A DNA stretch of 64,000 nucleotides, taken from contig VLTN01000054.1 of NCBI GenBank assembly GCA_008330645.1, positions 176,426-240,425 of the forward strand, read 5' to 3'. The notes beneath the pieces were generated by a model. It was not told the origin of the DNA. It did no database searches and saw nothing but the letters and a program-made list of their open reading frames with translations. A program made the position numbers and the translations under genes. The stretch comes from Cafeteria roenbergensis. Taxonomy: Eukaryota; Sar; Bigyra; Bicosoecida; Cafeteriaceae. Below, one piece after another: positions 38,686 through 48,919 of the stretch (positions are counted from its first letter, which is position 1; the number at the start of each line of letters is the position of its first letter).

Positions 38686-40969
38686 ATGGCGGCAGCAGCT
38701 CCCGACTCGGATGGCAAGCCCGACCGGTCCATGCTCCAGGTGCGGAAGCACAATGAGTGGCAGTCAGCGGCGCGAGGCGAGTTCGCCCCTCGGCCATGCC
38801 TGCGCCCACCCCGCGTCCCCCGTGCCCGCTCGGCCGCAGTTGCGCGACTTCTTGAAGTTCTTTGCGACGAAGCGGGAGGTCTTCGACACCGAGATCGCGG
38901 CGCAATTTCGCGACGTGGAGGCAGCCAGGTGAGGCTGCACGGCTGAGACTCGGGCGGTGTTTTCTTTCCCGCTTGTTCCCGTCGGCCCGCCATTGCTCGC
39001 ACGGGCGCAAGAGTCCTGCTTCGCCCTCGCCGCAGGCTTGGCGACGCCATGTACTCGATCGACGACGTCCGGTCGATCTTGGAGGACGCCAAGGAGGGAG
39101 TCAAGGTGCGAGCTGCTCAGCGCCGGTGCGTCGCGTGCCTGCTAGCGTGGCGCCGCTTGCCTGGGCCAACTTGCCATCGCCTTATTCGGGGCCGGGCGCG
39201 TGCTCCCCCGCAGGAGACTGCCCTGCGCGAGCTCGAGAAGCACGCGAACATGGCCGGCCTAGTGCTCGAGCAGGTGTTTGCGGCCTCCATCATCGGCGGG
39301 CTCGAGCTCAACATCGACCTGTCCCGCACGGAAGATGCAGGTAAGCCGGTTGCCACAGCATGCCGGAATTCGTAGCCCCACGACGCGGCGGTGAACCGTG
39401 CTGCGGTCTCTGTGTTCCGCGAGCAGTTGCGCTTGGCGCGACGCCACTGCATCTGGATACCGTCCGCAGCCGCGCTGGAGCGCGTGGGCAAGCTCAAGCT
39501 CTTGGACCGCAAGGCCCTCGAGGACACCAAGCGCATGGCAGCGGCACAGCTTGATTCCCTCAACGCGCAGCACCTGAAGCTGATGAAGCGCGTAAAGGTA
39601 TGCCGTCGTCGCCGGGCACTTGCCAACCCGCATGCAGAGGCACGCTCGCGATGCGGACGCCCGTCCCCCGGCTCATACCCGCGCGGCTCCCGCTCGCGTC
39701 GTCCACTTGTCTACCCGCCCCGTCCCCCATCCCGTCCCCACTCTCCCACTCCAACCGCAGGAGCTGGAGGCGGCTCAAGAGGCGCGCATGCTCGAAGCGG
39801 CCAAGGCCAACGCCGAGGCGGACCGGCTTCGCGCCGACCACGGGGACCTGGTCCGGCGCCTAGAGGCCGCAGAGGCGGCGGCAGAGGCCGCTGCAGGGTG
39901 AGGCCGGGCGGTCTGCCTCGTCAGCCACCCCGTGCGGGAGCTGGGCGGCGGAAGGGGCAGCCAGGAGGGTGGTCGAGGGGCGTCGCTCGTGCTAGGGCCG
40001 GCAGCTGCTGCTGGGGCTCCTCGCCTCACCTGATGGTGTTGTTGTTGTTGGTGGTGTTGTTGGTGGTGGTGGTGGAGGGGGCACCACGCGCACGCTGTAC
40101 AGGGGGACGGCGCGCCGGCTGGGGCCCGCCTTCTGCTGAACCGCACCTCCTGCACCTGCTGCGGGTGTGCCCTCCGGGCTGCTTGCCGATGTGCTCAACC
40201 GCGTCCCCCCTTGCCGTCGCGACATCGCATGCGTGTCTTGCACCCTCGCAGAGCCTCGGCAGCGGCGCCCGCCGCAGCCCCGGCTGCCCCCAGCGCCCCT
40301 GCACCAGCAGCGACGGCATCGCTCAGCGCCGAGCGCGACTCCCTCCGCGAGCGGAACGCCTCTCTCGTCACCGAGCTCGAGGACCTCAAGGTGAGCGAGG
40401 GGGCGCCTCGTGCCAGCCCCGCGAGCAGCCACGCCCGTTCGTCTTGCCCTCTCCTCGCTGACCCCCGCCACGCTGCCCCCGCCACGCTGCCCCCGCTGCC
40501 GCAGGCGGAGCTCGCGGCGTGCCAGGCTGCAGGGCGCGGAAGCGACGCCGACGGCGGCGCGGAGGACACCGAGGCATCCCCGGCATCGGGCGCCGCCGCC
40601 CCCCGCATCACGAAGCAGTTCCAGCGCATGCGCGAGATGCTCAAGGCAAAGACCCAGCAGGTGAAGAGTGAGAGACGCGCGCGTTGGCAGCTCCCAGCCT
40701 CAGCTCGAGCACCTGATCCAACTCTCGCGCCTTCTGTGCCACGCGCATGCTCTCGGCAGCGCGCCCTCGTCCGCTCCCGCTGTCCTCCGTGCAGTCCGCA
40801 ATCGCTCCTGCCGCTGCCGCTGCCAAGCCATGGCCTGCATGCCCCATCCCCCCCACCCCCCCCCGCCTTGCCCGCAGCGCTGCGTACGCGGCTGTCCAAG
40901 TACGAGCCAGACGACGTCAAGGTGGTGGATGAGGCGGACGAGACGCCGCTTGTTCCCAAGCTGGGCTGA
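38686..40969 (+). CDS. LZTFL1: LZTFL1, BBSome regulator
   Basis: Nine exons: 38686..38739, 38840..38928, 39036..39105, 39214..39340, 39470..39597, 39761..39897, 40252..40390, 40505..40667, 40878..40969; 332 residues, all junctions GT-AG and in phase. The start of the conserved part, LRDFLKFFATKREVF, then YSIDDVRSILEDAKEGV, a helix with EQVFAA and the closing REMLKAKTQQVKTLRTRL followed by SKYEPDD, match human LZTFL1 (299 residues) at both ends; the middle is a long coiled coil broken by an Ala/Pro insert. LZTFL1 is a cytoplasmic adaptor that controls entry of the BBSome and its cargo into cilia. This is the most intron-rich gene of the window. Confidence 0.9.
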
Positions 40970-41264
40970 GCCGAGCGCATGCGTGCTTTCCAGCTGCCGG
41001 CCCCTGCCTCGCCAGCTGGAATGGCGTGGCTGCGTGACGGATTTGAGTGTGACAGTCCAACGGAGAATGCACCGCCCCCATTGGCGAACGATGCGTCGCG
41101 CTCGCGTGCGTGCAAACAGCCTCACACAATCACACGCGCAGCGCGCAAGCAGCGCCGCTGCGCGCCCCGCTCTGGCGGCCATACACGGCCTCGATGTTGC
41201 CGTGTCCCCAGCCGTCAGCCAATGCCCACAAGCGAGTGCGATGCCAAATCGTCCGGGGCATGCT
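40970..41264. other. Short convergent intergenic region
   Basis: 3' flanks of LZTFL1 and QCR9; nothing else seen. Confidence 0.5.
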
Positions 41265-41793
41265 TCACTCGTCATCCTCGTCCTCGTCCTCCTCGTCCTC
41301 AAGGGGGCTCCGGAACTTGGACCAGTCCACGGTCTCGTACGTCTTCTGCGGGCGGGGAGCGGCAAGGTGGATTCGATCGTCTGGGGCAGCCGGTGAGATG
41401 CGACGCGCCAGTCGCCGCTGCACCAGAAGTGCTTGCGCAAGAGCGAGCCTCGCGGATCCCCCGGCGAACTGGACTGCCCAGTGTGCGCGAACAGCATCAA
41501 AGGGCGGGTGCTGAGCGCGGGGAGCTCACGCCGTGGTTGAGGGCGGACCAGAGAGTGTTGCCGATGCCGCCGGTGACGGTCTCGGTGACCACAGCGCCGG
41601 CGATGATGAACATGATGAAGTTGAAGTTCTTCTTGAGCACGATGTGGTACATCTGCTCAAGCGCGCCCTCGGGGGCACGGCCGGTGTAGGCGCGTGCAGG
41701 GGCGGCGGCGCGAGCCGGGGCGGCGGCGCGGGCCACGGGGGCGGCCGCGCGGGCCGCAAGGCCGACGCGGGTGATGGCGCGGGTTGCCTGCAT
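41265..41793 (-). CDS. QCR9: Cytochrome bc1 complex subunit 9-like (QCR9/UQCR10)
   Basis: Two exons, complement(41265..41345, 41530..41793), 114 residues. Residues 1-37 are Ala/Arg-rich without acids, a typical mitochondrial presequence. Then comes the UCR_9 pattern: a YHIVLKKN start, one membrane helix (FNFIMFIIAGAVVTETVTGG) and LWSALNHGKTYETVDWSKF, comparable to the LWDSVNKGKLW of known subunits. It is a small single-span subunit of respiratory complex III in the inner membrane. Unusually the protein ends in an 11-residue run of Glu and Asp only, which standard QCR9 lacks. Identification is by spacing and helix; identity is moderate. Confidence 0.78.
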
Positions 41794-42724
41794 GGTGGGT
41801 ATGGACCTGCGAGGTCCACGGGCGGGCGGGCGGGCGGGGCGGGTGGTGCATAGGTGCGACGGTCGCACCGGCGCGAGCGTCCCGCGCGGGGGCGAGACCA
41901 TTGGCGGCGCAACTCGTGGCCCCGGGGCTCGCGCGAGGCCCGCTCGCGAGGAAAGCGCGGCCCAGGCACCGCAGATCTCCGCTGCACTGGGAACCGCCAC
42001 CGCGCCCACCAGCGCGCGGCCTCGGCAGCAGTGGGCAAGGCCCGCAGGCAAGCAGGGCTCAGCTGGCAAGGCTCTTGCCCGCACGTCCGCGCCGGCGCCC
42101 AGCACGGGCTTCGCCCATGCCGCCCGGTGTACCCCCTCTCCCCGCTGCGCTAAAACCGGGGGCGCGAGGCGCGCGCAGGGGCAGTCCTCACGGCGTCCAC
42201 AGGGCAGTGGAAAGCGTCCAGCGCCATCCCGCGAAAATCAGCACCCGCCGCTTGGCCCATCGTCGCCTCGACGTCGGCAAGCTCTGCCGGGCTTGACGGC
42301 TGGGCGCTTCGGGCCTCGCGCGCCGCCGCCAACCGGGCACCGCTTCCAGGTTAAGAGGTGAGGCCGCGCTCGATGCTCCGAGGCGGCAGCCGAACGCCCA
42401 GGGGGTCGCCGAGCGGCGCCATTGTCCGGGCGGTCCCTGTGGGAGGCACCAGGGCAGGCCCGGCCGCTTTGGGCGAGCCCGCGCGCGGAGGCCGGCAACC
42501 TTGCGCTCCAACAGGCGGGGCCGACGGGGGCTGCCGGCCCTGGGCAGGGCTGCGCCGGTCACGCTTTGCAAGTCGGGGCCGCGCTCGCGTCTTGGGAGGG
42601 CGAAGCGCCGCGCGATTGCCTTTCCGAGACGCCAAGGCCATCCGCGCTTGTTTCTTCGCCGCCCGCTCCCGGTGTTCGCAGTGCCTTCCGAAGGTAGGAC
42701 GCATTCTTCCCAAGCCCAGGAATA
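41794..42724. promoter_or_regulatory. 931-base divergent region (QCR9 / ubiquitin-like-S27a)
   Basis: Upstream of two housekeeping genes. Open frames are long on both strands but have skewed composition and no domain. Non-coding 5' exons could lie here; I see no firm motif. Confidence 0.45.
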
Positions 42725-43180
42725 ATGCAGATCTTCGTCAAGGCACTTTCGGGCAAGACCCTCGCTCTCGAGGTTGCCGGCGATGCGGACGCTCGCGTGG
42801 TCAAGGCCGCCGTGCAGGACGTTGAGGGCGTGCCCATGGGCATGCAGACCCTCATGGCCGGCGGCCGCGCCCTTGTGGACGGCACCACCCTCTCCGAGGC
42901 TGGCCTCACCGCCGAGGCGACCATCGAGGTCTTCGTCGCCCTCGACGGTGGCGTGAAGAAGCGCAAGAAGAAGGTGTACACCACCCCCAAGGTGATCAAG
43001 CGCAAGCACAAGTCCGAGAAGCTCGCCACCCTCAAGTTCTACAAGGTGGACGACGATGGCAAGATCGTGAAGCAGCGCCTCGAGTGCCCGTCCTGCGGCG
43101 TCGGCGTCTTCATGGCCCTGCACCACAACCGCCACTACTGCGGCCGGTGCGGCCGCACCGCCCCCCGCGAGGAGGCTTGA
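42725..43180 (+). CDS. RPS27A: Ubiquitin-like / ribosomal protein eS31 (S27a) fusion with degenerate ubiquitin
   Basis: Single exon, 151 residues. Residues 77-151 are eS31: basic [27 protein letters not shown], and the C4 zinc finger CPSC...CGRC. Residues 1-76 are a ubiquitin fold but with many changes at functional positions: Lys29, Lys33 and Lys63 are lost, Lys48 is Arg, Ile44 is Met, Arg42 is Thr, Arg72 is Ala, Arg74 is Asp; Lys6, Lys11 and Lys27 and the final Gly-Gly remain. In the family the fused ubiquitin acts as a folding chaperone and is cut off after Gly-Gly. Arg72 is needed for E1 activation, so this copy probably cannot feed the ubiquitin pool, as in the known diverged fusions (C. 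elegans UBL-1, animal FUBI-S30). C-ending codon bias is extreme, as expected of a ribosomal protein gene. Confidence 0.95.
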   Translation: MQIFVKALSGKTLALEVAGDADARVVKAAVQDVEGVPMGMQTLMAGGRALVDGTTLSEAGLTAEATIEVFVALDGGVKKRKKKVYTTPKVIKRKHKSEKLATLKFYKVDDDGKIVKQRLECPSCGVGVFMALHHNRHYCGRCGRTAPREEA

Positions 43181-43666
43181 GTGTGCGAGCTTCGGCCGTG
43201 GCAGCCTGCACACAACGGGTCAGATGCGGGCCTTCTAGGTCCCTTCAATCCTGGAATGGGCAGCGCTGCCGCGCGACCTCCGGGATTGCGTCTTCGTTTC
43301 GGCGTGCGCAATAACCTCGAGAGCGGCCCACCAGCGCCTCGCCGAGCACCGCTGGGCGTGCAAGCAGTCCACACACACTCTCTCTCTCTCTCTCAGCGGA
43401 AAGCCGCAGCGGTTCTGCCGCCTGATCGGGTTCCCATCATCGACGTGGTGGTTCACTCGCACCGGCCCTTGGTCCGGCGCGCCGGCCGTCACACCGAAGA
43501 GGGGCCTTGGGTTGCGGTTGCCCGGCGAGCTTGGCGACGCAGCACTGCGGAAACCGGGCCAGCATGCCCGGCAGAGTCTTTGTGGGGGGAGGCGGCGAAA
43601 TTGCGAGCGTCGCCAAATTCGCAATCCGGCACACGACACGGCCAGCCAGGCTACCGCGCGCCTGGC
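43181..43666. other. Intergenic region with CA/CT microsatellite
   Basis: Between two plus-strand genes. It contains a short (CA) then (CT)8 run at 43370-43394. No gene seen. Confidence 0.5.
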
Positions 43667-46387
43667 ATGACCGACCCGGCAGGCGGGGAGTCGAGTGCTG
43701 AGGCGCACGAAAGCGCGTGGGAGCAGGTGCTGCTGTTCGGCAGGTCTCTCTTGGCGTTTTGCCTCATCGCGGTGGCAAGTTACTATGTCGGCAAAATCGG
43801 GCGCAAGCGCGTTGGCCTGCCGGTGATCACGGGAAACCTCTTCGTCGGGGCGCTGGCAGGCCCGTATGTTGCAGGTGAGTGCCACCGGGCCCCGGTTTGC
43901 GCTCGCGGCGGCTGCGCACACGCGAGAGACGCGGCAGCCAACGTCGGACATGCACGACCGTGGCCCTTCGCCGTTCCGGCCGCCGAACCGGGCCAACTGC
44001 AGCGCGCGCCTCCTAGCGCGAGGCCTACCGTGCGTTCTCCTGGGCTATCCCGCTGCTCCGTGCGCCTTGAAGGCGCCGCTCGCAGGCTGCCTCACGCAAG
44101 TGGAGACAAAGGCACTGGAGCCAATCAGCACTCTGGCTTTGGCGTTCATTGCGGTCGCCGCCGGGGCCGAGATGGTTCTCCAAGAGCTGCGCCCCATCAT
44201 CGGGTCCATCGTTAAGGTGCGACGCGCGCGCGTGGCGGGCCGCTTGGGCCGCCCTGCGCCCCGCGGCGGACTCGGCTGCGACTCGCTGCAAGCGACTCCG
44301 GCACACTCGATTCGCGCCACTTCCAAGCCTCGGCCTCTCATGCCCACGTGCTCGCGCTGCCCCTTGCCCGCGCAGGTGACCGTCATGCAGATGCTCTGGG
44401 GCCTGGGAGGGGCTGTCGGCCTGTTGCTGGCCGTGGCGGAGTTCACGCTGCCCTCGCTCTCGCTCGCGCAGCGCATTGCCGTGGCCGTCGTGACTGCCAT
44501 CATCATGTCGGCGCGCTCGCCCTCGTCCGCCATCGCCATTGTGGGCGAGCTTCGGTGAGCCCGCTCCTCGCTCTACTGGGCGCCCGCTCCCCAGCGTTGC
44601 CGCGGGGCACGAGCCGGTCGCGCCCCCAGCCCGCGCGGCCCCCCCCCGTCGTCTCCACGCCGTCAGCGCCTCGCTCGCGAGCCGCGATGCCGCGTCGCAG
44701 CTCCGCCACCGCCTCGCTCTCGTCTCTCGTTCCACGCCTGCCCGTCCGCCCGTCCGCCCGCTGCAGAGCCAAGGGCCCGTTCACCCAGATCTGCCTGGGC
44801 GTGACCATGCTGCGAGACGTCATCGTCGTGGTGGCGTTCGGCGTCGCGCTCGAGGTCGCGGCGCTGACGTTCTTCCCCTCCGAGGAGGGCTTCGACCCGG
44901 CCACGCTGGGGTTCCTGGTGGCCGAGATCCTCTCATCCTTCGTGCTGGGCGCCGCCGTGGCGGGGCTGCTGCTGCTCCTGTGCTGGGCAGACGGCACATC
45001 GCTCGGGGCGTGCCTCAAGGCGCGCCTGCCTTGGCTCCACGGCCGCGTCTGGGCGCCGCTTCTGGCGCCGCACGAGAGCGCCATCCGCGGCGCGGGCGTC
45101 GTCCTCCTGGGCTTCTCAGTGTTCCAGAGCGCGGATGCCCTCGAGGCGGCCACGGAGTTCAAGCTGGAGCCGCTGCTCGCCCTCATGACCGCCTCCTTCG
45201 TCGTGGTCAACTTCACCTCCGGGGCGGAGCACCTCGAGCACGCGCTGCACGCCGTGGCCCTGCCTGCCACCCTTACCTTCTTCACCCTCACGGGGGCCTC
45301 CATGAACCTCGAGGTCCTCGTCCGAGTCTTCCCGTGGGCCATGGCGTACTTCGCGTTCCGCATGGTGACCGTCGTGCTCGGCTCGTGGACCGGCGGCCTC
45401 TGGGCGGGGGAGCTACCCAGGAACCGGAATATAAGCTGGGCGACGTACATCACGCAGGCAGGCGTGGCCCTCGCGCTGGTGGAGGAGACGAAGCACGCCC
45501 TGGGGCCGGCGGAGGCCAGGCACAGAGGGCTGCCCGTGGACGCCTTCCTGGTGGACGGCGTGTCGTGGGCCGACGCATGGGCGACCACCGTGATCGGCAG
45601 CATCGTCATCGCCCAGCTGGTGGGCCCCGTGGCGTTCAAGTTCGCCATCAGGCACGTGGGGGAGGACGGCAAGGCGGCCAAGGACGACGAGCAGATTGCC
45701 AGGCAGCTGCAGCGGTGCAACACTGGCGTGTTCAACGACGCCGAGAGCAGCGATATCATAGCCGCTGTGGAGGCCAAGCACGCGCACCAGGCCCAGCGCG
45801 AGCAGGCCGACTCAGCACCCAGTGCGGTCGTGCCGCGGGAGCCCGACAGCCCGCCGCCTCCAGGCCTCAAGCCGGGCTCCGACGCCCACCGCTGGGCGAC
45901 GCGCGCCTCGGCAAAGGAGGTGGCGCACGCCCGCCTGCAAAGCTCGGGATCGCCGTCCACTTCGTCCATTGGCTCCGTGAGCCGGCTGCTCCCGTCGGTC
46001 GGCAGCTCCGTGGGCGCTCCGATCGGGCAGCGCAAGGCCCACGTTTTTCACGCGTTCGGGCCGGCTGCCGGCCACTTGCAGGGGCCTGTGCAGCCGATCG
46101 CACGGCCAGGAGCGCGCTTTCCGGCGCCAGGGGCGTCGTCTGCCGTGGTGTGCGCCACTTGTGCAGCAGACGCCTCGTCAAGCTTGGGGCGCGCGGCGGC
46201 ACGCGAGGCCTCACCGACTGCGGCGGGTGCTGGCAGCGGGGCAGCCTCGCCACTGTCCAACCCGGCCTCGCCCTTTTCCCCGCGCAACCCCGCGGGTGGT
46301 GCTGCGACCAATTCGGCGACCGATGCGTCCGTCTCCCGCGTGCGTGCGGTGCAAGACGGCGCTGGAGGCGCCAGTGACTCCGAGTGA
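43667..46387 (+). CDS. CPA-type cation/H+ antiporter (Na+ or K+/H+ exchanger)
   Basis: Four exons, 43667..43874, 44086..44216, 44376..44554, 44767..46387; 712 residues with in-phase GT-AG junctions. The first 440 residues form about 12 hydrophobic segments of the Na_H_Exchanger fold. Recognisable are VGLPVITGNLFVGALAGPYV (helix 2, typical G-x-x-x-x-GP), LALAFIAVAAGAEM (the AG(x)E motif of helix 4), ARSPSSAIAIVGE (the S-P-S-S... E of the ion site region) and KGPFTQICLGVTMLRDVIV. This wording is closer to the bacterial/algal CPA2-like exchangers than to animal NHEs. The remaining 230 residues are a cytosolic Ser/Pro/Ala-rich tail without a CNMP or RCK domain. Substrate and membrane are unknown. 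Confidence 0.87.
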
Positions 46388-47321
46388 CCGGGCGGGCGAC
46401 GGCCGCGGGCGGCGACTGCCCCCCCGCGCAACCTTGCTCGCTCAAAGACATTTGATTTGAGCGGCGCCATTGCAGACGGCGCACTTTTAGGCTTGTGCTT
46501 GAGCGCTTTTCTGTGCGGCCCGGTCTGGCCAGCATCAGGCAGCTCAGCGACCTCCCTCGCTGGTGTTGCTGCTGGCGTGACCGGGCGTCGATTGGCGAGT
46601 GCCTGAGCGGCCGCTGCGAGACCAGCTTGGATTGTGTGCGCCATGCAGCTGTTGGCTTGAACAGCGCAGCGTGTCGTCTTGGCGCAGGGCAGAGCGTGGC
46701 AAAAATGCCTCCTGACGACGACGAGCCTGGGTGCTTCTGTCGGTTTGCACGGCGGCATCGTACCTGCGCCCAGCCGGCTTGGCCAGACCCGCCTCCGGCA
46801 GCGTCTCCGATGGACAGCGCAGAGCGCCCGGACACGGCGACCGGTGAGCTGCCTTGGGCTGCAGGCGGCTGCGGGGCAGCGCTGGCCCGCTCTGACAATG
46901 CCTGCTGGGCCGGCCTTGGCTGACGGACAAGCGCCCCTCAGCGCCGCGCGCCCCAGGCGAAAGCTGGGCGTTGCGACGCTCGCCACACGAGCCACACTTG
47001 CCTGTCGGAGCCCGCCGCGTCCAGTGTCCCGCTTCTGGCCGCCCGGCGTCCCCCTCTCGCTGTGTTTGCGCCGCAGAGGACGCTGACCCGACCACGGCAA
47101 CCGGCTGCAGCAGCATCAACCGGCAAGCCTCAGGCAGTCCGTCACTGGGTCCTCTGTCCCCCGGGCGACCCTGCACGCCTGACGGCCCTGTTGTCAGCTC
47201 GCAGGGGACGCCTGTGCCAGGCATCGCAGCGCCGGGGCGCCCGCAGGGGCCTCGCCCGCAGTTGGACTCGAAGCTTGCGCCGTCACAGTCGGCGTCGCAA
47301 GCCCCCAGGGCAGCGCCACAA
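46388..47321. other. Intergenic region upstream of the polycystin-like gene
   Basis: 934 bases between two plus-strand genes. Frames crossing it lack domains. The 5' exon boundary of the channel gene is uncertain, so part of this may be coding or leader. Confidence 0.45.
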
Positions 47322-48880
47322 ATGGATGCGTCGCCGCAGCTGCTTCGTCCGCACTCCGCCGCTGCGGCCCGGCCTCATGGGAGCGTGGCGGAGCCGTTGG
47401 GCGCAGCTCCGGCACTCGGCCTAACGTCCGACCAGCATGGCGGCGCCCGCCCCCGCCCCCCTCCTCCCTCTGGGCGCCCAACGCCCTCGGCAATGGCCGC
47501 CCGCCCTCCGCCGCGAGCAGTTTGGGCCGGTCGCCCCGGTCCGCGACCGGCACGGCGCCCGTCGGCCGCCCGCACGCCTCCCCGCTCGCGCGCCCCCCCC
47601 AGCAGAGCCACCGGAGGCATCGACCTTTCCGGCAGGCCAGTGGGGTACTACCCCGGTGCGCATGCGGAGGCAGAGGCGTGGCAGCAGCCGTGGCAGCAGC
47701 CGTCGCTGTCGGGACACGCCGACCCGCGGCGGTTCGGCACCCCGCCCCCTGCCACGCTGTCCCCCTGGGCCAGGCCCGGCCGCCCTGCAGCTCCCGGCTG
47801 GCGGGCCAGCTACGGCAGTGGCCACCCCGCGCAGCGCGGAGGCGCGCTCATGCCCTCCCCCTTCGGGCCGGGCCCGCCCTCCGCGACATCGGGCCTGCGA
47901 AGCGGGTACGGGACCCCGCCGTCTACACCGGCCGTCACGGCGTTTCAGCTGGCCGCAGCGGCGCACGAGCGGGCCAAGAACCGCCGCAGGCGGGCAGTGG
48001 CCGCCGGGCATCCGGCCGCGGAAACCCTGGGCACGCCTGCGAGCGGGCTTCTGAAACACCTCGCCTCCGCCACCTCCCTCTCCTCCTCTGCTGCCGCAGC
48101 TGCTGGTGCTGGCCCTGGCACTAGTGGTGGTGCTGGGATGGGCGGCCGGCCCCACGCATGGGGATACCCGGAGGGAGGAGGCGCCGGCGACGCGGGCGAC
48201 GGGGAGGCCGGTCCCGGCCAGGCCGGCGGCTGGCCGGCGAGCCACAGCGCAGCCGCCTCTCCCACGGGCCGCGGAGCCGCAGGCCAGGGCGAGGCCGCAT
48301 GGTCCCCGAGCCACAGGGACTCGATCCCGGGGGCGGAGGCCGACGGCGGGGCAGGGCTGGAGGAGAGCGTCGGGCCTGGGGCTCGCTCGGAGGGCGGACA
48401 CGACGAGACGTCCCCGCGCGAGGAAGACAACGAGCCCGACAATGCCTTTGAGTCAACCCGGGCGGTCAAGGCGCGCGAGCGCGTCGCCCTGGGCACCCTG
48501 AATTTTTTCATGCGACGATTCGTCGCCTTTCACCAGTCGCGGATCCACGCCGAGGTGCGCGCCGTCAAGACTCGCTTCATCGAGGTGGCTGTGTACATCG
48601 TGTTCTGCCTTGCAGTCGTGTTTTCGTCCGTGGTCAACCGGCAGGACCAGGTGAGGCGGTGTGTGCGCGCGCGCGTGCGCTTGCCGGGCAGCGGCGCGTT
48701 GGCCGGTCCTGCGAGTCATGAACGGGCACGACCGCTCTGCTCATGGCGGGAAACGGACGCGCGCTGGTTCGTGATTTTGGTTGGTATGAGTGGCGCGCGT
48801 CGTGGCGGCGCCGCCGGTCAGCGTCGCGTCGTTTCGCGACAGCACCGCTGGAGCGCGCCAGAACCCCCCCCCCCCCCCAC

Positions 48881-48919
<39 letters not shown>

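Noticed and set aside
44539-46377. 612-residue plus frame overlapping the antiporter
   Set aside because: Arg/Gly/His-rich out-of-frame reading; the antiporter frame holds the membrane helices.
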